Assembly (NCBI GenBank): GCA_023244975.1
Contig: JAHFLG010000038.1
Location: 1 to 9,104 of the forward strand
Source: Candidatus Harrisonbacteria bacterium
GTDB lineage: Bacteria > Patescibacteriota > Minisyncoccia > UBA6257 > 1-14-0-10-44-23
Direction of reading: 5' to 3'
Length of the DNA: 9,104 bases
A program made the translations under genes and the position numbers. Of this stretch, positions 1-6,977 are shown piece by piece; the stretch's first letter is position 1, and the number at the start of each line of letters is the position of its first letter. The notes beneath the pieces were generated by a model. It had not been told where the DNA came from. It saw only the letters and a list, made by a program, of their open reading frames with translations, and did not search any database.

Positions 1-680
1 TTTTGGGGGGATTGGTTTCGTTTTTGTCGCCGTGCGTGCTGCCAATCATCCCGGGATTTCTGGCGTACTTGGCTGGCGCGTCACTGAAGAACGCGGGGAG
101 TCAGCGCAAGGAGATATTTTTAAACAGCGTATTTTTTGTCATTGGATTTTCAGCCGTGTTTGCTTTGCTAGGCGTCTTGCTGAATACCGTCTTGGATTCG
201 GTTGCCTATGGCGCGCAGCAGTGGCTCTCACGCATTGGAGGCGTGCTCATCATTTTTTTCGGCCTGTATCTTACCGAGCTGATTAAGATTCCGTTTTTGC
301 AGCGCGAGTATAAGCCGTCGGTCAAATTTCAACTAAAATCTCACTATCTGACGTCGTTTATTTTTGGCGCGGCCTTTGCTGCCGGCTGGACGCCCTGCGT
401 TGGTCCGGCTCTGGGCAGCATCATCGGCATTGCCGCCAGTCAGCCGGGCAGCGCCCTGTATCTACTATTTGCCTATGCGCTTGGTCTTGGAGTGCCATTC
501 ATGGTTGTGGGACTTTTTGCCGCTCAGGCTGGAGCGCTTATCAACAAGTACGGGGGTGTCCTGCGGTATGTGAGCATTATTTTTGGCGTACTGCTCATTA
601 TCCTTGGTATCTTAGTCTTTACCCAGAGTCTTAATCTGCTAGCCAACTTTGATTTTCTTAATAGCTTGCTGTTGAAATAA
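1..680 (+). CDS. ccdA: CcdA-type transmembrane thiol-disulfide electron carrier (5' end outside window)
   Basis: The visible part is 225 codons, very hydrophobic, with about six membrane helices. Two conserved family signatures are present: FLSPCVLPIIPG near the visible start (Cys at visible residue 11) and GWTPCVGPALG in the middle (Cys at visible residue 132). In the CcdA/DsbD-beta family these two cysteines form the redox pair that passes electrons from cytoplasmic thioredoxin across the membrane. The first in-frame candidate start is a TTG at position 3, but the family normally has several residues before the first Pro-Cys motif. The true start is therefore probably just left of the window and the gene is partial. 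It ends in TAA 5 nt before the DipZ-like thioredoxin gene, its likely electron acceptor. The cytochrome c maturation role implied by the name is not supported here, because no heme-handling gene is visible. Confidence 0.9.
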   Translation, partial: LGGLVSFLSPCVLPIIPGFLAYLAGASLKNAGSQRKEIFLNSVFFVIGFSAVFALLGVLLNTVLDSVAYGAQQWLSRIGGVLIIFFGLYLTELIKIPFLQREYKPSVKFQLKSHYLTSFIFGAAFAAGWTPCVGPALGSIIGIAASQPGSALYLLFAYALGLGVPFMVVGLFAAQAGALINKYGGVLRYVSIIFGVLLIILGILVFTQSLNLLANFDFLNSLLLK

Positions 681-685
681 CCATC

Positions 686-1810
686 ATGAAACGAAACAGT
701 ATCTTGATTATTGTCCTCGGTGTCATTGTCATCACCATTATGTTTTTGCAGTCAAAAAATCTCAGGCAGCAGAGCCAGGGGACAGTGAGCGCACCACTTA
801 CAATAACCGAGCCGCCGATTACTTCTACATCAACTCAGCCGGTTGCTGCGCCTGTTGCAGCCCCCGGAAAAAAGTATCTGACTGTGGCACAAAAAGCCAA
901 ACAGTATTCGGTTGGCCGCGAGCTGGCTGGGATTAGCGGCTATATCAATCTTCCTGAAGGTCAGTCAACGATTAACTTAAAGGACCTGGTTGGCAAAAAG
1001 GTTATTCTGATAGATTTTTGGACGTACTCCTGCATCAACTGTCAGCGCACTATTCCATATGTAAATGCGTGGTACAAAAAATATCATGATGCCGGGCTCG
1101 AGATTATCGGCGTGCACACTCCAGAATTTGATTTTGAAAAAGATATCAATAATGTCCGCGCTGCCGTGGCCAAATTTGGCATCAGGTATCCGGTGGTTCA
1201 GGACAATGAGTATGCGACCTGGAGTGCTTACCAAAATCAGTACTGGCCGCGCGAATACCTGATCGACATTGATGGCTTTATTGTCCATGACAAAATTGGC
1301 GAGGGGGAGTATGACCAGACTGAGGCCGCTATTCAAAAGGCTTTATCAGAACGAGCCGACAAGCTTGGCGCGGCCTCAGTGCCAGGCGGAACTGTAAGCC
1401 CGAACGCGACAGCAGCTCCGAAAGTCGCTGTGAGCCCAGAGACCTACTTTGGTTCTAAACGGAACGCTGGTGCTGCCACTCAGCTTTCCGGAACCTGGGA
1501 TATCAAGCCTGAGTACATCATCAACAAAACTGTTGGCGATACGATTACCTATCCCTACGTAGCTCAACATATTTACATTGTAGCGAGCGCGGACACCCCG
1601 ATTATCATGAAAGTTTTGCGTGATGGTAAGCCGCTGACCGCTGACATTGCCGATGAAGACGTGAACATTGGTGCTGATGGCATGAGCACGGTCACCATCA
1701 AAGAGGCGCGCCTGTACCGTCTTATCAAAGAGTCTTCAGTGTCCCAGCACTCCCTTGAGCTCATCCCTCAGTCTCCAGGCTTACAGGCCTTTACGTTTAC
1801 CTTTGGTTAG
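686..1810 (+). CDS. Membrane-anchored DipZ-like thioredoxin domain protein
   Basis: The 374-residue protein has an N-terminal hydrophobic anchor (about residues 5-22), a Pro/Thr/Ala-rich linker (about 32-62), then a TlpA/redoxin-type thioredoxin fold (about 85-225). The active site is Cys116-Ile-Asn-Cys119 in the context FWTYSCINCQRTIP, and Pro188 in YWPREY is the probable cis-proline. The C-terminal 130 residues, from ETYFGSKR to the terminal FTFG, match the extra beta-rich domain at the C-terminus of actinobacterial DipZ. By homology it faces outside and receives electrons from the CcdA-like protein encoded 5 nt upstream, to reduce or isomerise disulfides in exported proteins. No Shine-Dalgarno sequence precedes the ATG, so translational coupling to the upstream gene is plausible. 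The substrate is unknown. Confidence 0.87.
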   Translation: MKRNSILIIVLGVIVITIMFLQSKNLRQQSQGTVSAPLTITEPPITSTSTQPVAAPVAAPGKKYLTVAQKAKQYSVGRELAGISGYINLPEGQSTINLKDLVGKKVILIDFWTYSCINCQRTIPYVNAWYKKYHDAGLEIIGVHTPEFDFEKDINNVRAAVAKFGIRYPVVQDNEYATWSAYQNQYWPREYLIDIDGFIVHDKIGEGEYDQTEAAIQKALSERADKLGAASVPGGTVSPNATAAPKVAVSPETYFGSKRNAGAATQLSGTWDIKPEYIINKTVGDTITYPYVAQHIYIVASADTPIIMKVLRDGKPLTADIADEDVNIGADGMSTVTIKEARLYRLIKESSVSQHSLELIPQSPGLQAFTFTFG

Positions 1811-1811
1811 G

Positions 1812-1820
1812 TGATAGAAT
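1812..1820 (+). promoter_or_regulatory. Extended -10 element TGATAGAAT before the PHP nuclease gene
   Basis: TG-A-TAGAAT begins 1 nt after the stop codon of the DipZ-like gene. Its hexamer (1815-1820) ends 9 nt before the ATG at 1830. I see no clear -35 box. The position would start transcription at or within a few bases of the ATG. It is called from sequence similarity and from the same arrangement at other genes in this window. Confidence 0.45.
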
Positions 1821-1829
1821 AGCGGTGAG

Positions 1830-3152
1830 ATGAAATTCATCGCTGATCTGCATATTCACAGTAAATACGCGCGGGCGGTGAGTCCGCTAATGACTCTCCC
1901 TGAGCTCGATCGCTGGGCTGATGACAAAGGGATATTGGTCATGGGCACCGGCGATTTCACGCACCCAGCGTGGGCGGCCGATATTAAAAGTCAGCTTGAA
2001 CCGGCCGAGCCAGGGCTATTTAAGCTGAAGGCTCAGCACAAACTTAAAACTATTAAAAACACCTTTGCGCAGACCAGATTTTTACTCAGCAGCGAGATAT
2101 CACTGGTGTATACGCGCGATGGCCGGGGCAGGAGAGTGCATGTGTTAGTGTATCTGCCGGATATCAAATCCGCAGAGGCGCTGAGCGCCAGGCTGGACAA
2201 GATCGGCAATATTAAATCAGACGGCCGGCCGATCATTGGCCTTGATACCAGGGAGCTCATGAAGATAGTGCTGGACATCAATCCGCAGGCCATGGTCATT
2301 CCTGCGCACGCCTGGACTCCGTGGTTTGGTATTTTGGGCTCTAAGTCAGGTTTTAATTCTTTTGAAGAATGCTTTGGCGATTATACGAAATATATTCATG
2401 CCTTAGAAACAGGGTTGTCTTCTGACCCGGTCATGAACTGGCGCGTATCGGCCTTAGACAGATTCGCCCTGATCTCGAACTCTGACTCACACAGCCTGCA
2501 GCGCATCGGCCGCGAGGCAAACTTGTTTGATACCGAGCTTTCTTACAACGGAATTTTTAACGCGCTCAAACATAATGATCCGAAAGAATTTTTAGCGACT
2601 ATCGAATATTTTCCGGAAGAGGGGATGTATCACTTCGACGGTCATCGGGATTGCGGTATCAGTTATAATCCAGCAGAGACTCGCAAGCACCGCGGCATCT
2701 GCTCGAGCTGCGGCAAACCGGTGACCGTTGGTGTGTTAAATCGACTCGAAAAGTTGGCTGACCGCACTGAGGCCGAGCTTGATGTTCATGAGGTGAAACT
2801 CGGTGAAGTTACCGGCAAGGGAATGAAAGGCCGTGTACCGTTTGTGAATTTGGTGACGCTCGACTCAATCATTGGCGAGGCTTTAGATATCGGTAACAAG
2901 AGCAAAGGCGTCAAGCGCGAATACGACGCCATGATCAATATGTTTGGCAGCGAGCTTGATCTGCTCATGAATATTCCTTTTGCCGACATCAAGGCGCAGA
3001 TTGCGCCACAGATCGCCGAAGCTGTGCGCCGCATGCGGGAGCGAGAGTTGTCTATCACTCCGGGCTACGACGGTACGTACGGTGTTGTAAAAATTTTCAA
3101 TCCAAACGAAAAAAAGAAAATCAAAAACAGTCAGACTAGTTTATTTAGTTAG
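1830..3152 (+). CDS. PHP-domain endonuclease Q family protein
   Basis: The 440-residue protein matches the archaeal endonuclease Q family (also known as TIGR00375) in length and motif order. The PHP metal-binding set is visible: Asp6/His8/His10 in IADLHIHSKY, Asp42 and His45 in GTGDFTHP, Glu89, His104, His160 in IPAHAWTPWFG, and Asp219/His221 in SNSDSHS. A zinc-ribbon-like segment follows at about 270-296, with Cys275 and Cys291-Ser-Ser-Cys294. The tail (about 330-440) contains a helix-hairpin-helix-like region. Characterised archaeal EndoQ nicks DNA 5' of deaminated bases (uracil, hypoxanthine, xanthine) and AP sites; that activity is inferred here, not shown. The start at 1830 fits the family, because the first metal motif sits at residue 6. 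It probably forms its own transcription unit, with a promoter-like element just upstream. Confidence 0.82.
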   Translation: MKFIADLHIHSKYARAVSPLMTLPELDRWADDKGILVMGTGDFTHPAWAADIKSQLEPAEPGLFKLKAQHKLKTIKNTFAQTRFLLSSEISLVYTRDGRGRRVHVLVYLPDIKSAEALSARLDKIGNIKSDGRPIIGLDTRELMKIVLDINPQAMVIPAHAWTPWFGILGSKSGFNSFEECFGDYTKYIHALETGLSSDPVMNWRVSALDRFALISNSDSHSLQRIGREANLFDTELSYNGIFNALKHNDPKEFLATIEYFPEEGMYHFDGHRDCGISYNPAETRKHRGICSSCGKPVTVGVLNRLEKLADRTEAELDVHEVKLGEVTGKGMKGRVPFVNLVTLDSIIGEALDIGNKSKGVKREYDAMINMFGSELDLLMNIPFADIKAQIAPQIAEAVRRMRERELSITPGYDGTYGVVKIFNPNEKKKIKNSQTSLFS

Positions 3153-3174
3153 GGGCGAAGCCCAGGCAAGTCTC

Positions 3175-3183
3175 TGCTATACT
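3175..3183 (+). promoter_or_regulatory. Extended -10 element TGCTATACT before the membrane protein/Clp-like operon
   Basis: TG-C-TATACT is close to the sigma-70 extended -10 consensus. The hexamer 3178-3183 ends 7 nt before the ATG at 3191, so transcription would begin at about the start codon. No convincing -35 sequence is seen. The same nine bases occur before the minus-strand gene starting at 8225. Confidence 0.55.
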
Positions 3184-3190
3184 GAATACA

Positions 3191-3538
3191 ATGAGTTTTT
3201 CATTGATTTACCTGTTGCACCGCCTAGGGTATCGGATCTGGATGTTTGTGTATAACTGGTATATCGGCGGTTTTTTGTTTTTTTATCGCCACATGACCAA
3301 TGTGCTTGAACGTTTTGACCGAACGTGGGCCTTTCAGATTACGCTTAAAAATTTATTCCAGCCCATGTATCAGGATCAGACCATTGTGGGCAGAATTCTT
3401 GGTTTTATTTTCAGATCGTTCAGAATCGTGATCGCCGGTACTATCTATGCGTTTGTGATTTTAGTCGGCATTTCGTTGTATGTGATGTGGGCGGCGATCC
3501 CACTCTATATTATTTCCCGCGGACTGGGTTTTGCTTAA
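3191..3538 (+). CDS. Small membrane protein of unknown function, Clp-like operon partner
   Basis: I do not recognise a named family. The 115-residue protein is aromatic-rich and strongly hydrophobic. One hydrophobic stretch lies at about residues 15-32, a polar amphipathic segment at about 35-72 (NVLERFDRTWAFQITLKNLF is its core), and a long hydrophobic C-terminal region at about 73-110 is long enough for one or two membrane helices. The gene has a strong promoter-like element just before its ATG and ends 6 nt before the membrane-anchored Clp-like gene, so the two are almost certainly cotranscribed. A role as membrane partner, adaptor or assembly factor for that ATPase is inferred from position only. 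It could instead be an unrelated small membrane protein. Confidence 0.75.
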   Translation: MSFSLIYLLHRLGYRIWMFVYNWYIGGFLFFYRHMTNVLERFDRTWAFQITLKNLFQPMYQDQTIVGRILGFIFRSFRIVIAGTIYAFVILVGISLYVMWAAIPLYIISRGLGFA

Positions 3539-3544
3539 CACATC

Positions 3545-6025
3545 ATGAATACGAGTGATCAGGCATTTTATTATCAGGAGTCGAGACTCGACATGACGGT
3601 GCCCGGTCGCTTTATTGTGCGACTTGCCAGTTATTTTGCCTATGGGTTTACGATTGTGGCATCTATTATTCTGTTCCTTTCGGACATCAAGCTTTTTCAC
3701 GCGATCGGTCTGCTCGCGATTTTATTTCTGTTGGAACGTTTAATTCATTTCGGACGTCCTGAGAGATTACTTACTCGTGTTTCCTTGAAAGAGCCGAATA
3801 TCCGCGCGTATCTTAGCCCGGAGACGCAGCGCGTCATTGAGGTGGTCTTTGATCGGACAAATATCTCAGGCGGCAGCTTTCCCCTTCATTTATTGGCTGA
3901 ATTAGTACGGCGGCCGGAGGTTCGTAAATCACTCGTCAGGCTTGGCGTGAACCCCGATGAATTTGAGACAAAAACAGAGAGCTATTTAAAAGTCACTGTG
4001 GGTAAGAAAATTGAAAAGACAGAACTACTTCGATTGGTTAATCGCATCGTTGTTTCCGCGTTCGTAAAGGCCACGAAGCATTATGAGGCAAGCGTGACCC
4101 CTCAGGATCTGTTTGGAGCCTTGGGGGAGTTGGGCGACGAGCAGATAAAGAAATTATTTGTATTGTTCGACATGACCCCGTCTGATGTCGAAACGGCATT
4201 TATTTTTGCGCGACAGTCTCATGCGAAAATCGCCGCGTTCGCTCATCATGCCCATAAACAGCGTCATCGGATCATGAATCGCGCGTGGAGCGCCCGGCCA
4301 ACGCCATTTTTGGATACGTATAGCACTGATTTGACTGATTTGGCCCGCACCGGGGGCGCGGGATTTTTGATCGGGCACGAGGACGAATATCAGAGGTTAG
4401 TGAGCGTTCTTTCTCGTCCGGGGAATCCCAATGCATTACTAATCGGCGATCCAGGCTGCGGCAAGGAAACGGTTGTCGCGCATCTGGCATTTCAACTTAT
4501 TAAAGATCGAGTGCCCAAGCAGCTTTTTGACCGTAGGCTTGTTTCACTTTCTGTTACTCAACTGGCGGCAGGTGCTTCTGATGCTGAGCTTTCCGGCAGA
4601 GTTAAAAAAGTTCTCGATGAGATTATAATTGCAGGAAATATTATTTTATACATTCCTGATATTCATGAATTACTAAAGACGTCAGGAGAGCGAAGTTTTT
4701 CAGGAGCTGATATTCTGATTCCGGCGATCAAAAGCACTGAATTTTCAGTAATTGGCGGAACCTATCCGCGAGAGTATAAGCAGCTTATCGTCCCGAGTAA
4801 TGATTTCGCCAGCTCATTTGAACCAATTCAGGTTGAGGAGCTGACGCCGGAGCTTGCAACTCAATATCTTGTATATGCGAGTCTGGTGCTGGAAGTGCAG
4901 TCAAAATTAATCATTACGTTCAGCGCCATAAAGCAGGCGGTTAAGATCGCCCATACCTATTTTCATCAGAAGCTGTTACCGGCGAGCGCCGAGGATTTGT
5001 TGAAAGAAACCATTGCGGCAGCTACGATAAAGCATAAGAAAGTTGTTACCGCAGATGATGTCATTAGTACAGCGGAGCTTAAAGTTAACGTCAAAATTCA
5101 TACTGCTTCAAGCGCTGAGGCTGACGAATTGCTCCATCTGGAAGATACCATCCACAAGCGTTTCGTTGACCAAAACGAGGCGGTTAAGGACGTTTCTGAC
5201 GCGTTGCGCGCGTATCGGAGCGGTCTTGCCCGCAAAGGCGGGCCGATAGCGAGCTTCCTGTTCATTGGTCCGACCGGTGTCGGTAAGACCGAACTTTCCA
5301 AAATTTTGGCGGATACTCAGTTCGGCAGCAAAGATGCCATGGCCAGATTTGATATGAGCGAGTATCAGGACAAACAGAGCTTTTTCCGGTTAATCGGCTC
5401 TCCGGATGGAGTGACGCGTGGCGCGCTAACTGAGGCCGTCCTAGAGAAACCGTACAGCCTGATTCTGCTTGATGAATTTGAAAAGGCCTATCCCGACATC
5501 CTGAATTTATTCTTGCAGGTACTCGATGATGGCCGACTGACCGACAATGTGGGTCGCACGGTGGATTTTCAAAATGCAATTATCATCGCGACGAGCAACG
5601 CTCATTCAACTCTCATTAAAGAAGAGCTTGAAAAAGGGACCGACATTAAAGAAATTGCCGATATTCTCAAAAAACGTCTGACGGAATACTTTCGGCCGGA
5701 GCTCATCAACCGATTTTCTAATATTGTTGTTTTTAAACCCTTATCCAAAGACGACATTGCAAAAGTAGCTCGTTTGAATCTTGCTGAGCTTGCTAAGGCC
5801 ATGAGTGAGGCTCAGGCAGTGGACCTAGTGTTTGAGGACAGCGCGGTACAGGCGATTGCTACCATTGGCTACGATCCGGTCTTTGGAGCACGACCGCTGC
5901 GCGCGGCGATTAACGAAAAATTGCGCGCTCCGCTCGCAGAGCAGATTCTCAAGAGTGCAATAGTCCGTGGTGGCACTATCACCGTGAAGTTTGATGGCAC
6001 CAGCTTTATTTTTGAAGCGAAATAG
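3545..6025 (+). CDS. Membrane-anchored Clp/Hsp100-like double AAA+ protein with degenerate first module
   Basis: The 826-residue protein has two adjacent N-terminal membrane helices (about 27-46 and 49-67), a divergent Clp-N-like helical region (about 95-235), and two AAA+ modules. Module 1 (about 270-500) looks inactive: Walker A GDPGCGKET (301-309) has Glu308 where Ser/Thr is expected, Walker B reads IPDIHE (370-375) in place of IDEIH, and the arginine-finger position is ASSF (422-425) in place of ERRF. Module 2 (about 545-826) is canonical for ATP hydrolysis: GPTGVGKT (575-582), LLDE (Asp643-Glu644), TSN sensor 1, RPELINR with Arg723, and GAR sensor 2 with Arg783. The usual GAPPGYVGYEEGG pore segment is shortened to GSPDGVTRG (618-626), so the pore tyrosine is absent. 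I see no ClpP-docking [LIV]G[FL] loop after sensor 1 and no ClpB coiled-coil middle domain. It is likely membrane-tethered, with the ATPase in the cytoplasm. Annotation simply as ClpB or ClpC would overstate what is known. Confidence 0.88.
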   Translation: MNTSDQAFYYQESRLDMTVPGRFIVRLASYFAYGFTIVASIILFLSDIKLFHAIGLLAILFLLERLIHFGRPERLLTRVSLKEPNIRAYLSPETQRVIEVVFDRTNISGGSFPLHLLAELVRRPEVRKSLVRLGVNPDEFETKTESYLKVTVGKKIEKTELLRLVNRIVVSAFVKATKHYEASVTPQDLFGALGELGDEQIKKLFVLFDMTPSDVETAFIFARQSHAKIAAFAHHAHKQRHRIMNRAWSARPTPFLDTYSTDLTDLARTGGAGFLIGHEDEYQRLVSVLSRPGNPNALLIGDPGCGKETVVAHLAFQLIKDRVPKQLFDRRLVSLSVTQLAAGASDAELSGRVKKVLDEIIIAGNIILYIPDIHELLKTSGERSFSGADILIPAIKSTEFSVIGGTYPREYKQLIVPSNDFASSFEPIQVEELTPELATQYLVYASLVLEVQSKLIITFSAIKQAVKIAHTYFHQKLLPASAEDLLKETIAAATIKHKKVVTADDVISTAELKVNVKIHTASSAEADELLHLEDTIHKRFVDQNEAVKDVSDALRAYRSGLARKGGPIASFLFIGPTGVGKTELSKILADTQFGSKDAMARFDMSEYQDKQSFFRLIGSPDGVTRGALTEAVLEKPYSLILLDEFEKAYPDILNLFLQVLDDGRLTDNVGRTVDFQNAIIIATSNAHSTLIKEELEKGTDIKEIADILKKRLTEYFRPELINRFSNIVVFKPLSKDDIAKVARLNLAELAKAMSEAQAVDLVFEDSAVQAIATIGYDPVFGARPLRAAINEKLRAPLAEQILKSAIVRGGTITVKFDGTSFIFEAK

Positions 6026-6026
6026 T

Positions 6027-6101
6027 TGCTAGCTTCACCCTGCAGCTTCGCGAGTAGGAAACCATGTCTATACTCGCTCAGGCTGCAGGCCGAAGCTAGC
6101 A
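6027..6101 (+). other. 75-nt imperfect hairpin between the Clp-like and Nudix genes
   Basis: Three nested inverted repeats are visible. TGCTAGCTTC (6027-6036) pairs with GAAGCTAGCA (6092-6101), CTGCAGC (6040-6046) with GCTGCAG (6082-6088), and GCGAGTA (6050-6056) with TACTCGC (6071-6077). The apical loop is 14 nt and the internal loops are short. It starts 1 nt after the Clp-like stop codon and ends 5 nt before the Nudix extended -10 element. No U-tract follows on either strand, so it is not a classical intrinsic terminator. It may stabilise the 3' end of the upstream mRNA, slow polymerase, or be a mobile or dispersed repeat. No second copy is evident in the window. Confidence 0.7.
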
Positions 6102-6106
6102 GAATA

Positions 6107-6115
6107 TGCTATTAT
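6107..6115 (+). promoter_or_regulatory. Extended -10 element TGCTATTAT before the Nudix gene
   Basis: TG-C-TATTAT has its hexamer at 6110-6115, ending 7 nt before the ATG at 6123. The region where a -35 would lie falls inside the 3' arm of the large hairpin, and no -35 match is seen. The spacing implies a leaderless or near-leaderless transcript. Confidence 0.5.
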
Positions 6116-6122
6116 ATGAACA

Positions 6123-6608
6123 ATGGATTCAGTACACGCCCCGGAGCAGAAAGGGGTTAAAAAAACAGTTTCTGCAGGTATTATTGTATTTCGCAGAACT
6201 CAAGACGGGATTAAGTATTTACTGCTGTATCACGGCCGGGATTATTGGAATTTTCCAAAGGGTAAACTTGAGGGTGATGAGCGCAGTTGGCAGGCGGCCT
6301 TCCGCGAGATCCGCGAGGAAACCGGCCTCAAAGCCAATGAGTTGAAGATGGTGGGCAATTTCAAGGCCTTTGAGCGTTTCTATTATCACCATGGCAACGA
6401 AAAGATTTTTCGAGTAGTGATTTTGTATCTCGCTGAAACTCATCAGCGGTTTGTGACCGTGCACGGCGAACACGAAGAGGGCTATGGTTGGTTCCGTTTC
6501 AACGAAGCCAAGAAGATGTTGAGTAAACATAAAGACACGTTAAAGATCTTAGAAAAGGCGCACAACTATCTGCTGCGACATCGTAGTCAAACAAAAACTC
6601 CCGCTTAA
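6123..6608 (+). CDS. Nudix hydrolase, Ap4A hydrolase-like
   Basis: The 161-residue protein carries a complete Nudix box at residues 47-69: Gly47, Glu53, Arg61-Glu62, Glu65-Glu66 and Gly68-Leu69, matching GX5EX7REUXEEXGU. The preceding AGIIVFRR (18-25) and WNFPKGKLEGDE (42-53) are typical of the bis(5'-nucleosyl)-tetraphosphatase branch, which cleaves Ap4A to ATP plus AMP. Substrate preference within Nudix families is hard to predict, so a MutT-like or RNA-cap-acting role is possible. The ATG at 6123 is favoured because the domain starts close behind it and a promoter-like element lies just upstream. There is no Shine-Dalgarno sequence. Its TAA stop overlaps the loop of the convergent terminator, so this gene is probably monocistronic. 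Confidence 0.88.
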   Translation: MDSVHAPEQKGVKKTVSAGIIVFRRTQDGIKYLLLYHGRDYWNFPKGKLEGDERSWQAAFREIREETGLKANELKMVGNFKAFERFYYHHGNEKIFRVVILYLAETHQRFVTVHGEHEEGYGWFRFNEAKKMLSKHKDTLKILEKAHNYLLRHRSQTKTPA

Positions 6609-6620
6609 GCGGGAGTTTTT
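6593..6620. terminator. Perfect palindromic bidirectional terminator
   Basis: AAAAACTCCCGC (6593-6604) pairs perfectly with GCGGGAGTTTTT (6609-6620) around a TTAA loop, a 12-bp stem. Read on the + strand it is followed by TTTTTTATTT for the Nudix transcript. Read on the - strand it is followed by TTTTTGTTTG for the infC-rpmI-rplT transcript. The Nudix stop codon occupies 6606-6608 in the loop and first stem-side positions, and the L20 stop codon (6620-6622) touches the other arm. Confidence 0.93.
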
Positions 6621-6964
6621 TATTTCACCTTCGCAACTATCTTCTTGAAAACGTCTGGCTGGTGCTCGGCGAGGTCAGCGAGGATTTTGCGATCGAGGCC
6701 GATATTTGCCTTTTTGATGGCGGCGATAAACTTGCTGTAGCTAAGACCTTCTGAGCGGACAGCGGCATTTATTTTGACCTGCCAGAGGCTGCGGAAGTCT
6801 CGCTTACGCTTTTTGCGGCCCATGAACTGGTGGGTCCAGGCGTGGAGGAGGGCTTCTTTGGCGGCGCGCTCTTTCTTAGAGCGGTCCCATTTAAAACCCT
6901 TGGTGTACTTGAGGATCTTTTTTCGTTTTGCTACGGCGTTAACGCCACGTTTTACTCGTGTCAT
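6620..6964 (-). CDS. rplT: 50S ribosomal protein L20
   Basis: The 114-residue, Lys/Arg-rich protein has the full-length L20 layout. It has a basic N-terminal tail (TRVKRGVNAVAKRKKILK), the GFKWDRSKKERAAKEALLHA helix, the RKKRKRDFRSLWQVKINAA segment, and the globular C-terminal domain with YSKFIAAIKKANIGLDRK. L20 binds 23S rRNA and is needed for early large-subunit assembly. It is the last gene of infC-rpmI-rplT, 13 nt after rpmI, with no Shine-Dalgarno sequence before the ATG. In several bacteria L20 represses its own operon by binding the mRNA; I see no obvious rRNA mimic here. Transcription ends in the palindromic terminator that touches its stop codon. Confidence 0.97.
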   Translation of the reverse strand: MTRVKRGVNAVAKRKKILKYTKGFKWDRSKKERAAKEALLHAWTHQFMGRKKRKRDFRSLWQVKINAAVRSEGLSYSKFIAAIKKANIGLDRKILADLAEHQPDVFKKIVAKVK

Positions 6965-6977
6965 GTGTTTGTAGGTA

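Noticed and set aside
977..1336. Minus-strand open frame of 119 codons opposite the DipZ-like gene
   Set aside because: It lies wholly inside a well-supported gene on the other strand and shows no domain, promoter or start signal.
3153..3163. Short hairpin GGGC-GAA-GCCC after the PHP nuclease stop codon
   Set aside because: It has only four base pairs with a three-base loop and no U-tract, which is too weak to call a terminator.
6106..6345. Plus-strand frame beginning at 6106, upstream of the Nudix start
   Set aside because: It overlaps the Nudix coding region in a different frame. The Nudix box is in the 6123 frame, and this frame's ATG would fall before the likely transcription start.
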